Shown here piece by piece: positions 12,452 to 22,646 of a stretch of DNA of 64,000 nucleotides; position 1 is the first letter of the stretch; the number at the start of each line of letters is the position of its first letter. The position numbers were made by a program, and so were the translations under genes. The DNA is taken from NCBI GenBank assembly GCA_023251535.1, contig JAHEYP010000013.1, forward strand, positions 1-64,000, written 5' to 3'. This DNA is from Bacteroidota bacterium (GTDB taxonomy: Bacteria; Bacteroidota; Bacteroidia; AKYH767-A; OLB10). The notes below the pieces were generated by a model. That model was not told the DNA's origin and did no database searches. It saw only the letters and a program-made list of their open reading frames with translations.

Positions 12452-12865
12452 TCAAATAAGAAACTTTTCAATACGGATTAAAATATCGCAACCCTGCAAT
12501 TTATCGGGTGGATCATCAGATTTAAGGAAGGTAAAGAAAGACGATACATCGTCTCTATTTTCAGTCGAAGGAAAACTCAAAAAGCACTGAATTAAAACGG
12601 GATTAATATCAATTAATTTTACGACACCATACACCGGAATATTGAAGTATGCCGAAGTTGTTTTACAGCAAGAAGACTCACTTTGAGCAGTCGCTTTTTC
12701 CGGCATAGGCTCATCGGAGCAACAGCAATCATTTACGGGAGAAACGCTACAAACAGGTTGGGCTGCATTCATCATACAAGAATGGACCGAAAACACGCCA
12801 CCTGTGATACCTGCAAGCAGCAGGAATCCCACAATAAAGAAGCGTAGATAGCCTATAAAGTTCAT
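12452..12865 (-). CDS. HYC_CC_PP-type small Cys-rich membrane or exported protein
   Basis: 137 residues from the ATG at 12865 (a TTG two codons upstream is less likely). One N-terminal hydrophobic segment (about 8-25) is followed by HSC, a CCC run, a CC pair and a C-terminal DDPPDKLQGCDILIRI motif. This order matches the small Bacteroidetes family annotated as HYC_CC_PP, often next to metal-linked TonB receptors. The cysteines suggest metal binding. It is the first gene of the three-gene minus-strand cluster, 51 bases before the receptor. The precise function is unknown. Confidence 0.75.
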   Translation of the reverse strand: MNFIGYLRFFIVGFLLLAGITGGVFSVHSCMMNAAQPVCSVSPVNDCCCSDEPMPEKATAQSESSCCKTTSAYFNIPVYGVVKLIDINPVLIQCFLSFPSTENRDDVSSFFTFLKSDDPPDKLQGCDILIRIEKFLI

Positions 12866-12872
12866 AACCAAA

Positions 12873-12880
12873 CAAAAATA
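12873..12880 (-). promoter_or_regulatory. candidate -7 box of the metal cluster
   Basis: The minus strand reads TATTTTTG, a perfect TAnnTTTG, ending only 7 bases before the start codon at 12865. No TTTG lies at the expected distance upstream. If it is used, the transcript would be nearly leaderless. Confidence 0.35.
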
Positions 12881-12895
12881 CGGAAAAGGGTTTGA

Positions 12896-14338
<1,443 letters not shown>

Positions 14339-14350
14339 TTTTTTTGAAAA

Positions 14351-14695
14351 ATGAGTGACGAAAAGCCACAACCCGACCATGACGAAGAAGATGACGACAC
14401 TGGAGAACACGAAGGTGAAATCATAGAAGAGCATTTGGAAGGTGGGAAAAGAAGAAGAAGAAAGAAAGTAAAAATTAGAAAACGCGTTAAAATAAAGCGC
14501 AAAGCTAGTCCGAAGAAAAAGGCTAAGAAAGCGTTAGAAACAATAACTTGGATTATCATAGTAGCTGCGTTTCTTATTACTTTAATCATTCTTATTCTGC
14601 AACTAGACCTAAACACTAAAAACAAAAAAACAAAAACTGTAAGCGAACATATTGAAAACGTGATTCAAAATCATGATATTCCTCAAGAAGTATAA
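14351..14695 (+). CDS. hypothetical single-pass membrane protein with charged tail
   Basis: 114 residues. An acidic N-terminal stretch (Asp/Glu-rich to about residue 33) is followed by a very basic one (Lys/Arg-rich, about 34-72), then one membrane segment TITWIIIVAAFLITLIILIL and a short C-terminal part. No signal peptidase site is evident, so the charged part should be cytoplasmic, given the positive charges before the helix. Position directly after eno and before gltA suggests a small conserved open reading frame of the order. Bacteroidetes often have a FtsL- or septum-like small protein of this shape, but I do not recognise it. Confidence 0.65.
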   Translation: MSDEKPQPDHDEEDDDTGEHEGEIIEEHLEGGKRRRRKKVKIRKRVKIKRKASPKKKAKKALETITWIIIVAAFLITLIILILQLDLNTKNKKTKTVSEHIENVIQNHDIPQEV

Positions 14696-14769
14696 CAATA
14701 CGCTTTGAAGATTGTTATGAGAATGATTAAATTCGCTCACATCAAATACACCCCTTTGCAATATTGAAA

Positions 14770-16086
14770 ATGGATAAGTTAAAAGAAAAATTTGCGCAGA
14801 AAGCGCTTCCACTGGCGGATGAAATCAAGACTCTTATAAAAGAGCATGGAAACATAGTGCTGGGGAGTTATACACTTGAGCAAGTGTATCATGGGATGAA
14901 AGGAATGATCGGTATGGTAACCGAAACTTCAAAATTAGATCCTGAAGAAGGAATCCGTTTCCGTGGATATTCAATTCCGGAGTTAAGATTAAAACTGCCA
15001 AGAGGAGCTGGTGGCGAGAACTTACCGGAAGGAATTTTCTATTTACTACTTACCGGAGAACTTCCTACAGAAGATGATGCCAGAGAAGTAAGTAATGCTT
15101 GGGCACGTCGTTCGCATGTTCCAAAACATGTATTCGACATGCTTGACTCATTACCGATGGCTACGCATCCAATGACGCAATTTAGCTTAGCGATTCTTGC
15201 GATGCAAACGGAGAGCAACTTTGCAGCTGCTTACCGAAAAGGGATCAATAAAAAACAATATTGGGATCCGATGTTTGAAGACGTGATGAATTGCATTGCA
15301 CGTCTTCCTCGTATCGCAGCATACATTTACCGTCGTACTTACAAAAACGGAGTTCACATTGAACCTAATCCGAAATTAGATTGGGGTGCAAACTTTGCAC
15401 ACATGTTAGGATTCGAAGACGAAGGAATGCATGCATTAATGCGTTTATATCTAACAATCCACGTTGACCACGAAGGAGGAAACGTATCAGCTCATACTAC
15501 TCACTTAGTAGGATCAGCATTAAGTGATGCATACTATTCATTATCGGCAGGAATGAATGGCTTAGCTGGTCCGTTACACGGATTAGCGAACCAAGAAGTT
15601 GTACGTTGGATTTACGATTTACGTCAATTCTACGGCGACAAAATGCCATCGAAAGAAGATATTGCTGAGTACGTAGAAAAAACACTTGCAGAAGGACGTG
15701 TAGTTCCGGGATACGGACATGCAGTATTACGCAAGACCGATCCACGTTACATTGCACAAATGGAATTCGCTCAAACGCATCTTGCAGATGACGAATTATT
15801 CAAGATCGTGCAAATGTTATATGAAGTAGTTCCGGAGATTTTAAAATCAACTGGCAAGATTAAAAATCCTTGGCCAAACGTTGATGCGCACTCAGGAGTA
15901 CTATTGATTCACTACGGATTAACGGAATACGATTTCTATACTGTATTGTTCGGCGTTTCAAGAGCTATCGGGGTATTGACTTCATTGCTATGGGATCGTG
16001 CATTAGGATCGCCAATTGAGCGCCCTGGTTCGGTAACGAGTGATTGGATGAAGGCGCAGGTGGAGAAAGCGAAAACTACAGCCTAA
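14770..16086 (+). CDS. gltA: citrate synthase, eukaryotic type
   Basis: Condenses oxaloacetate and acetyl-CoA at the entry of the citric acid cycle. It has 438 residues from the ATG at 14770 (a TTG two codons upstream is not needed). Family marks are DPEEGIRFRGYSIPE, the catalytic-His region HVDHEGGNVSAHTTHLVGSA, GLAGPLHGLANQEV, PGYGHAVLRKTDPRY and the catalytic Asp in WPNVDAHSGVLL. The motifs follow the mitochondrial-like citrate synthase rather than the hexameric NADH-sensitive form of Escherichia coli, as is usual in Bacteroidetes. A strong terminator follows 17 bases after the stop. Confidence 0.96.
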   Translation: MDKLKEKFAQKALPLADEIKTLIKEHGNIVLGSYTLEQVYHGMKGMIGMVTETSKLDPEEGIRFRGYSIPELRLKLPRGAGGENLPEGIFYLLLTGELPTEDDAREVSNAWARRSHVPKHVFDMLDSLPMATHPMTQFSLAILAMQTESNFAAAYRKGINKKQYWDPMFEDVMNCIARLPRIAAYIYRRTYKNGVHIEPNPKLDWGANFAHMLGFEDEGMHALMRLYLTIHVDHEGGNVSAHTTHLVGSALSDAYYSLSAGMNGLAGPLHGLANQEVVRWIYDLRQFYGDKMPSKEDIAEYVEKTLAEGRVVPGYGHAVLRKTDPRYIAQMEFAQTHLADDELFKIVQMLYEVVPEILKSTGKIKNPWPNVDAHSGVLLIHYGLTEYDFYTVLFGVSRAIGVLTSLLWDRALGSPIERPGSVTSDWMKAQVEKAKTTA

Positions 16087-16103
16087 GAAATTCAATAAAA
16101 AAT

Positions 16104-16140
16104 AAAAAAAGCCTCGAAGAGTATCTTCGAGGCTTTTTTT
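16104..16140. terminator. bidirectional terminator
   Basis: Perfect 17-base arms AAAAAAAGCCTCGAAGA / TCTTCGAGGCTTTTTTT with a 3-base loop, between the convergent gltA and the TauE/SafE gene. Confidence 0.93.
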
Positions 16141-16187
16141 ATAGTTCGACCTCAAATGTCAAACTCAAAAGGAGGATCAACCAAAAA

Positions 16188-16982
16188 TTATTTTAGGAAG
16201 ATATCATAGGCATATCGAAGTATTAAAAAAGACACAACGAAAAGAAAAAGAATTCTCACGAATCCATTACCCTTTTTGAATGCCATATTTATTCCAACAA
16301 CACTTCCAATAATATTGCAAGTCGCCATGAGCAATGCTATTTCCAATAAAAAATTGCCTTGCGAAATAAATACATATAGCGCTCCCATATTTGAAACGCA
16401 ATTGATAAATTTCGAATAAGCCGACGCCATAATAAATTCAAATCCGAAGATCAAAACAAACCCAAGCACTAAAAAACTACCTGCTCCTGGACCAAAAAAC
16501 CCATCATAAAATCCCACAAAGGAACCCATTAACATTCCGTAGCCCATTTGTTTAGAAGAAGACAAATTAATCTTTGTGATTTGCCCTAAATCTTTTTTAA
16601 TAAATGTGTAAATCGCCATCACAATTAAAATAACAAGAATGACAGGCTTTAAATAATCGGAATTGATATGACTAACCGCTTTCGCACCTAAATAGGAAAA
16701 GGTTAATGTGAATATTGAAATAAAAAATAAAAGCTGATAATTAAATTTTATCCTTTTCGCATATTGAAATGCCGATACTGATGTCCCAGAGAATCCAGCA
16801 ATTTTATTCGTGCCCATTAAAGTAGGCAACACAGTATGAGGAAAATTAACCAGCAATGCCGGAAGCTGAATAAAACCACCTCCACCAACAATGGCATCGA
16901 TAAAGCCAGCAGTAAATGCTAATAACACTAGCGAACACAATGTCACGGCAGAATAATCGGCAAACAGGTTTGTGAAGTGCAT
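16188..16982 (-). CDS. TSUP family transporter (TauE/SafE, sulfite-exporter type)
   Basis: 264-residue inner-membrane protein with about eight hydrophobic segments in two homologous halves. The family pattern AGFIDAIVGGGGFIQLPALL occurs in the first half and GFYDGFFGPGAGSFLVLGFV in the second. TSUP members move sulfite, sulfoacetate or other sulfur-containing organic anions; the substrate here cannot be told. It is monocistronic, between the gltA terminator and a 225-base spacer before alaS in which I see nothing definite. Confidence 0.92.
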   Translation of the reverse strand: MHFTNLFADYSAVTLCSLVLLAFTAGFIDAIVGGGGFIQLPALLVNFPHTVLPTLMGTNKIAGFSGTSVSAFQYAKRIKFNYQLLFFISIFTLTFSYLGAKAVSHINSDYLKPVILVILIVMAIYTFIKKDLGQITKINLSSSKQMGYGMLMGSFVGFYDGFFGPGAGSFLVLGFVLIFGFEFIMASAYSKFINCVSNMGALYVFISQGNFLLEIALLMATCNIIGSVVGINMAFKKGNGFVRILFLFVVSFLILRYAYDIFLK

Positions 16983-17207
16983 TTTCTAATTTAATTGGAG
17001 ATGCAATGAATCATTTCGAAGAATTCCATTTTGACTAACGTGATGCAAAACAAGAGACAGACTTTTAATCTTTAAGATATTTTTAATTGGCCACAAACAA
17101 AAAAACGCAACCATTATATTGATTACGTCTTTTTGCTAACACTATTTTTTAAAGCTCACGGCTATTCCTTTTAATAAACTTCGGATAGCTACTACAAGAG
17201 AATTCGA

Positions 17208-19817
17208 TTACTTAATATAAGCACTCACCTTCTCCATTGCAGCTTTCAAGCCTTCAGGATTTTTACCTCCAGCTGTTGCATAGAAAGGTTGTCCGCCGCC
17301 ACCGCCTTGAATTTCTTTTGCTAGATCGCGAATAATATTGGTTGCGTTGAGTGATTTCTCTGCTACTAAGTTTTCTGCAATGATTAACGATAACGACGGC
17401 TTGCCATCAACGTTAGAACCAATTAAACAAACCAAATTCTCGATTTGATTTTTCAATTCGAACGAGATGTTTTTGACTGAGTCGCCAGGCAGATCTACTT
17501 GTTCAACAATAAGATTAATTCCGTTTACCGATTTTACTTTCGTGAGTAATTCATTCTTGATTTGCTGTGCTTTCTCGTGCATTACGGCATCGAGTTGCTT
17601 GCGTAATTTAGCTGTTTCTTCTAATGCTGTTTCTAGCCCTTTAACAACATCCTTTGGATTATTCAACAACTCCTTCACCTTACGTAAAGTATCGATTTGA
17701 TCGCGTAAATAGTTTTCGGCATTGTCGGCAGTAATTGCTTCAATACGACGAACACCTGCAGCTACTGCGCTCTCTGCTATCAATTTAAAATATCCAATTT
17801 CTCCTGTAGCCTTAACGTGAGTTCCTCCACATAATTCAACCGAGTAATTCCTATCGAATGTAATGATTCGAACAAAGTCACCATATTTCTCTCCGAACAA
17901 TGCCGTTGCTCCCGACTCCATTGCTTGTTTAATTGGCACATTACGTTGTTCATTCAAGACGATATTTTCGCGCACCTTCTGATTAACGATTTGCTCAATT
18001 TGCATTAACTCTTCATCAGTCACTTTCGCGAAATGCGAAAAGTCGAAGCGAGTTTGATCAGGATTTACAAGTGATCCTTTTTGAGCTACGTGATTTCCTA
18101 AGACTTGCTTTAATGCTGCATGTAATAAGTGAGTCGCGCTGTGATTTTTTGTTGTATTAGCTCTTCTACCTACATCAATACGAGCATTAAAATTGCCATC
18201 TAAATTCTCAGGTAGTTGATCGGCATAATGCACAATCAAATTATTTTCTTTCTGCGTATCTGTAATTCGGATAGACTTACCGTTAGCTTCAAGAACACCT
18301 GTATCGCCAACCTGTCCACCACTCTCTGCATAAAAAGGAGTACGATTCAATACAATTTGATATTGCTCTTTACTTCCCTTCTTAATTTTACGATACTTGA
18401 TAATTTCTGCTATACATTCGAACTCATCATAACCGATAAAATCAACTGCTTCTTCTTCATTCACGATTGTCCAGTCGTCGGTACTCATCGCCGTAGCTTT
18501 ACGCGAGCGATTTTTCTGTTCAGCCATGCATTTATCAAAGCCTTCCATATCTACCGACTTATTATTCTCACGCGCCATGAGCTGCGTTAAGTCGATAGGG
18601 AATCCGAAAGTATCATACAATTCAAAAGCGAAATCGCCAGCAATCAAATTCTCCGAATAAGCTTCGAACTTTTTAATACCCATATCGAGTGTTCTCAAGA
18701 ACGACAATTCTTCTTCTTGAATAACGCGTGCTACAAAATCGTGTTGCGCATTTAACTCAGGGAATACATCTTTAAATTGAAGAGAGATAATATCCACCAA
18801 CTTATACAAGAACGGTTCTTTAATATTCAAGAAAGTAAATGCATAGCGCACTGCGCGACGCAGGATACGACGAATTACATAACCTGCCTTATTATTCGAA
18901 GGTAATTGTCCGTCGGAAACCGCAAACGAAATAGCACGAATATGATCAGAGATCACGCGCATTGCGATATCCGTTTTTTCATTTTTTCCGTAAGCAATTC
19001 CAGAAGCTTTCTCAATAAAATTGATTGTCGGCGTAAACACATCGGTATCATAATTCGATACTTTTCCTTGCATCGCCATACAAAGACGCTCGAAGCCCAT
19101 TCCGGTATCAACGTGACGAGCAGGAAGCGGTTCAAGAGAACCATCGGCTTTACGGTTAAATTCCATAAAGACATTATTCCATATTTCGATCACCTGAGGG
19201 TCCGACATATTTACAAGATCCTTACCATCCACCTTTTGGCGTTCGGCATCGGAACGTAAATCGATATGAATTTCAGAACAAGGTCCGCAAGGTCCCTGCT
19301 CACCCATCTCCCAGAAATTATCTTTTTTATTACCGCGTAGGATACGATCTTCGGCGATCCACTTCTTCCAAAAATCGTAAGCATCCTGATCGAAAGCTAA
19401 ATTCTCCTTAGCATCTCCCTCAAAAACAGTCACATACAAACGATCTTTCGGTAACTTATAAACGTTAGTAAGTAAGTCCCACGCCCACTCGATAGCTTCC
19501 TCCTTAAAATAATCGCCAAACGACCAATTTCCGAGCATTTCGAACATGGTATGGTGGTAAGTATCTACCCCAACCTCCTCAAGATCATTGTGTTTACCCG
19601 AAACACGCAAACACTTTTGGGTATTGGCCACTCTCGTAGCGAAGGGAGTAACATTACCAAGGATAATGTCCTTAAACTGGTTCATCCCTGCATTAGTGAA
19701 CATGAGAGTCGGGTCGTTTTTAACGACGATTGGAGCCGACGGAACGATGGTATGACCTTTAGATTTGAAGTAATCGAGGAAGCCCTGACGAATTTGTGCT
19801 GAAGTAAGCGTGCTCAT
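17208..19817 (-). CDS. alaS: alanyl-tRNA synthetase
   Basis: Charges tRNA-Ala. 869 residues, full length for the family. The class II catalytic core begins SAQIRQGFLDYFKSKGHTIVPSAPIVVKNDPTLMFTNAGM (split here only by wording), followed by the tRNA-recognition region. The editing domain has the zinc-binding HSATHLL (about 560) and CGGTHV (about 660). A C-terminal coiled coil is followed by a C-Ala domain with the glycine-rich end GGGGGQPFYATAGG. It is divergent from the M23 peptidase gene, with overlapping promoters in the 63-base gap. Confidence 0.98.
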   Translation of the reverse strand: MSTLTSAQIRQGFLDYFKSKGHTIVPSAPIVVKNDPTLMFTNAGMNQFKDIILGNVTPFATRVANTQKCLRVSGKHNDLEEVGVDTYHHTMFEMLGNWSFGDYFKEEAIEWAWDLLTNVYKLPKDRLYVTVFEGDAKENLAFDQDAYDFWKKWIAEDRILRGNKKDNFWEMGEQGPCGPCSEIHIDLRSDAERQKVDGKDLVNMSDPQVIEIWNNVFMEFNRKADGSLEPLPARHVDTGMGFERLCMAMQGKVSNYDTDVFTPTINFIEKASGIAYGKNEKTDIAMRVISDHIRAISFAVSDGQLPSNNKAGYVIRRILRRAVRYAFTFLNIKEPFLYKLVDIISLQFKDVFPELNAQHDFVARVIQEEELSFLRTLDMGIKKFEAYSENLIAGDFAFELYDTFGFPIDLTQLMARENNKSVDMEGFDKCMAEQKNRSRKATAMSTDDWTIVNEEEAVDFIGYDEFECIAEIIKYRKIKKGSKEQYQIVLNRTPFYAESGGQVGDTGVLEANGKSIRITDTQKENNLIVHYADQLPENLDGNFNARIDVGRRANTTKNHSATHLLHAALKQVLGNHVAQKGSLVNPDQTRFDFSHFAKVTDEELMQIEQIVNQKVRENIVLNEQRNVPIKQAMESGATALFGEKYGDFVRIITFDRNYSVELCGGTHVKATGEIGYFKLIAESAVAAGVRRIEAITADNAENYLRDQIDTLRKVKELLNNPKDVVKGLETALEETAKLRKQLDAVMHEKAQQIKNELLTKVKSVNGINLIVEQVDLPGDSVKNISFELKNQIENLVCLIGSNVDGKPSLSLIIAENLVAEKSLNATNIIRDLAKEIQGGGGGQPFYATAGGKNPEGLKAAMEKVSAYIK

Positions 19818-19843
19818 TTGGTATTTTACTATTGAAATTCTGC

Positions 19844-19851
19844 TATTTTTG
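19844..19851 (+). promoter_or_regulatory. -7 box of the M23 peptidase gene
   Basis: TATTTTTG, a perfect TAnnTTTG match, ends 29 bases before the ATG at 19881. A TTTG at 19817-19820 lies 23 bases upstream, slightly too far. Confidence 0.5.
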
Positions 19852-19861
19852 TGAGAACAGG

Positions 19862-19894
19862 CAAATTTAGGAAATAAGACATGCCGAAAGCAAA
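19862..19894 (-). promoter_or_regulatory. alaS promoter
   Basis: On the minus strand TTTG is followed after 21 bases by TAAATTTG, a full match to the Bacteroidetes consensus. Transcription would start about 40 bases before the alaS ATG. The -33 element lies inside the first codons of the divergent peptidase gene. Confidence 0.65.
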
Positions 19895-20852
19895 ATATTA
19901 CTTCAATACTGACTCCTTAAAGTACGAAAAGGTGGTAGTTAGCTTCAAGAAACGCTTCTGGCGGGTGATTGGATGGCTATCGAGTGCATTAGTTTTCGGG
20001 TCAATTGTACTTTTAATAGCCTATAACTTCCTCGATTCCCCAAAGGAAAAGCAGCTTAAGCGAGAAATCAACGAGATGGAACTGCAATATGACCTGTTGC
20101 AGCAGCGGATGAATTTGGCGGATGCGGTATTAAAAGACCTTCAGCAACGCGACGACCAAATTTATCGAGTAATTTTCGAGGCGGAGCCTATTCCTGCGGA
20201 AGTACGCGAAGCGGGCTATGGAGGAATAAATCGTTACAAAGAATTGGAAGGATACGACAATAGTGAACTAATGACTGAAACGTCGAGGAAAGTTGATAAG
20301 CTTAGTCGACAGATTTATATTCAGAGCAAATCATACGACGAAGTTTTCCAATTAGTAAAACAAAAAACGGTGATGTTAGCGAGTATACCGGGAATTCAAC
20401 CGGTATCGATGAAAGGACCTGCAAGAGTAGCTTCGGGATTCGGATATCGTATTCACCCTATCTATAAAACGCCGATGATGCATGAAGGAATTGACTTCAC
20501 GGCACCAATCGGAACAGAGATTTATGCAACAGGAAACGGAGTAGTAGCAAAAACCGAATATAACGGTCGCGGCTATGGGAACAATGTTGTGATCAACCAC
20601 GGATTTGGTTACAGTACTTTATACGGTCACATGAGTCGTTTTAATGTTCGTCCGGGACAACGAGTAAACCGCGGCGACGTTATTGGATATGTAGGTAACA
20701 CGGGATCATCTACTGGTCCTCACGTTCACTATGAAGTATTAAAAGGAAGTTCTAAAATCGACCCGATCAATTTCTTCTTCAATGATCTTTCACCTGACGA
20801 ATATGAAATGGTGAGAGAAAAAGCATCGCAGCAAAATCAGTCGTTCGACTAA
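19881..20852 (+). CDS. M23 family metallopeptidase (LytM-type endopeptidase)
   Basis: 323 residues; probable cell-wall endopeptidase or a divisome/envelope regulator acting in the periplasm. A basic N-terminal cytoplasmic tail of about 35 residues precedes one membrane segment (ALVFGSIVLLIAYNF). A coiled coil (about 55-110) and the LytM domain (about 185-300) follow. The zinc ligands are visible: H201 and D205 in HEGIDF, then H281 and H283 in GPHVHYE, with GHMSRF between. All catalytic residues are intact, so it should be active. The MerR gene follows 11 bases later, suggesting an operon. Confidence 0.93.
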   Translation: MPKAKYYFNTDSLKYEKVVVSFKKRFWRVIGWLSSALVFGSIVLLIAYNFLDSPKEKQLKREINEMELQYDLLQQRMNLADAVLKDLQQRDDQIYRVIFEAEPIPAEVREAGYGGINRYKELEGYDNSELMTETSRKVDKLSRQIYIQSKSYDEVFQLVKQKTVMLASIPGIQPVSMKGPARVASGFGYRIHPIYKTPMMHEGIDFTAPIGTEIYATGNGVVAKTEYNGRGYGNNVVINHGFGYSTLYGHMSRFNVRPGQRVNRGDVIGYVGNTGSSTGPHVHYEVLKGSSKIDPINFFFNDLSPDEYEMVREKASQQNQSFD

Positions 20853-20863
20853 ACAAGAATCTT

Positions 20864-21205
20864 ATGGCTATAATGGACTTCGACAAAGAAACAGAAAAGC
20901 TCTACTATACAATAGGAGAAGTTGCTGATATGTTCGCCGTAAATGCGTCGTTAATTCGTTTTTGGGAAAAAGAATTCGAAGTACTGAAGCCAAAGAAAAA
21001 TAAAAAAGGAAATCGACTTTTCACTGCAGAAGATGTAAGCAATTTAAAACTCATTTTTCATCTTGTAAAAGAAAGAGGATATACTTTAGAAGGAGCGAAG
21101 AAAAAGCTCAATGAGAATAAAGAGAACATTGAAGAGCAAGTACAGATTAAAGAAACTTTAGTGAGGATGAGGCAGTTTCTAAGCGAGCTGAAGGAAAGTA
21201 TTTGA
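20864..21205 (+). CDS. MerR family transcriptional regulator
   Basis: 113 residues. The N-terminal winged helix-turn-helix of MerR type is clear: YYTIGEVADMFAVNASLIRFWEKEF, followed by the wing KPKKNKKGNRLFTAEDV and helices LKLIFHLVKERGYTLEGAKKKL (both longer runs are described by their ends here). The C-terminal part is a short helix for dimerisation, with no effector domain and no cysteines, so it is not a metal sensor. It lies directly downstream of the M23 peptidase and converges with the GtrA gene, 7 bases away. A second ATG at 20873 could also be the start. Confidence 0.9.
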   Translation: MAIMDFDKETEKLYYTIGEVADMFAVNASLIRFWEKEFEVLKPKKNKKGNRLFTAEDVSNLKLIFHLVKERGYTLEGAKKKLNENKENIEEQVQIKETLVRMRQFLSELKESI

Positions 21206-21212
21206 TTATTTT

Positions 21213-21659
21213 TTACGCTTTTGTTTTCTTTCCTACTTTGAAAGAAAATGATTTATGAATCATGAAGCTTAGCAATCCGATTGTAATAGCAGAAGTCCCT
21301 CTGGCGATTGTTGGGAACCATCCGAAATTATTTATCAGGAAATGCATAAAGAAATAATTCAGCACTAAAATAAACAATGCCACTAAAACGAAGCGAAGTA
21401 ACTGCTGATGTGTAGCTAATTCCGATTCGTTAAACACTAAGAATTTTGTAATTAAAAAATTAGTGATTAGTCCCATGGTATAAGACAAAATAAGTGAAGC
21501 TGTTGGTGCAGATACAGTATACATACCAAACAAATCGATATTTGTCTTCTGGTAGATATAGTTAAAGGCCACAAAGTACACGGTAATATCAACCCAAGTA
21601 GCAATACCTGCGGAGATGAAATACCTGAAAACTTTCGATTTTAAAATAGCTTTAACCAT
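21213..21659 (-). CDS. GtrA-like membrane protein
   Basis: 148 residues with four hydrophobic segments, typical of the GtrA/DPMS family implicated in flipping or transferring lipid-linked sugars for surface glycans. Recognisable are the N-terminal FRYFISAGIATWVDITVYF and the central SYTMGLITNFLITKFLVF. It follows hldD by 7 bases and ends a three-gene minus-strand unit (mqnD, hldD, gtrA-like), so its job may be surface polysaccharide assembly. The substrate is unknown. Confidence 0.88.
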   Translation of the reverse strand: MVKAILKSKVFRYFISAGIATWVDITVYFVAFNYIYQKTNIDLFGMYTVSAPTASLILSYTMGLITNFLITKFLVFNESELATHQQLLRFVLVALFILVLNYFFMHFLINNFGWFPTIARGTSAITIGLLSFMIHKSFSFKVGKKTKA

Positions 21660-21666
21660 AAATAAC

Positions 21667-22632
21667 TTAATAATAATTTCCAGTCATCAAATAATTTTTC
21701 ACATAATCGCTAACACCTTCCTCTAAAGAATGGAAAGGAGTATTATAACCTTGAGCAATTAACTTCGACATATCTGCCTCAGTAAAATATTGATATTTAT
21801 CTCTAATATCTTCAGGGATATCAACAAACTCAATATTGGTATCTTTATTCATAGCTTTAAAAGTAGCATCGGCAAGATCATAGAAAGAACGAGCTTTCCC
21901 TGCTCCTAAATTATAAATTCCAGATGTTACTTTATGCTGCATTAAAAACACACAAACGTTCACTACATCCATCACATACACGAAATCGCGCAGTTGCCAT
22001 CCATCTTTATAATCGGGACGATGTGAGCGGAACAATTTTACTTTTCCTGTTGCATTGATCTGATTAAAAGAATGGAATATTACAGATGCCATTCTTGCTT
22101 TATGAAACTCATTAGGGCCATAAACATTAAAGAATTTCAATCCTTGCCATTGCGGAGGAGTAGCATCTTGCTCTAATGCCCAAATATCGAATTCCTGCTT
22201 CGACCATCCATAAGGATTGAGTGGTTTAAGATCTGGAATTTTCGATTCATCATCTTTATATCCCAATTCGCCATCACCATAAGTAGCAGCAGAAGAAGCG
22301 TACACTAAAGGAATATTAAAGCTAGTACAAACACGCCAAATAGACTTAGTATAATTTACATTCAGCTTATCAAATATCTCTTTATTAAACTCGGTAGTAT
22401 CGGTACGGGCTCCGATATGAAATACAAAAGAAACCTTATCGGCATTCGCTTCAAACCACGGAAGGAAAGCTTCGCGATCAATTTGACGTCCGTATTTTTT
22501 ATCCGTTAAATTCTTCAGCTTAGTCGGCGACGAAAAATCATCGACCAATAAAAGGTCATTAAAGCCCAATTTATTCAATCGACCTGTCAACACACTTCCG
22601 ATAAACCCTGCGGCTCCTGTTACTACTATCAT
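21667..22632 (-). CDS. hldD: ADP-L-glycero-D-manno-heptose-6-epimerase
   Basis: Last step in making the activated heptose for lipopolysaccharide inner core. 321 residues of the extended short-chain dehydrogenase family: NAD(P)-binding TGAAGFIGS (5-13), acidic VDDFS after beta-2, serine site YASSAATYG, and catalytic NPYGWSK (YxxxK). The motifs FFNVYGPNE, DYKDGWQLRDFVYV and YNLGAG are characteristic of HldD. The gene lies 14 bases after mqnD and 7 before the GtrA-like gene. The protein is cytosolic. Confidence 0.93.
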   Translation of the reverse strand: MIVVTGAAGFIGSVLTGRLNKLGFNDLLLVDDFSSPTKLKNLTDKKYGRQIDREAFLPWFEANADKVSFVFHIGARTDTTEFNKEIFDKLNVNYTKSIWRVCTSFNIPLVYASSAATYGDGELGYKDDESKIPDLKPLNPYGWSKQEFDIWALEQDATPPQWQGLKFFNVYGPNEFHKARMASVIFHSFNQINATGKVKLFRSHRPDYKDGWQLRDFVYVMDVVNVCVFLMQHKVTSGIYNLGAGKARSFYDLADATFKAMNKDTNIEFVDIPEDIRDKYQYFTEADMSKLIAQGYNTPFHSLEEGVSDYVKNYLMTGNYY

Positions 22633-22646
22633 GACTCAAATTAAAT

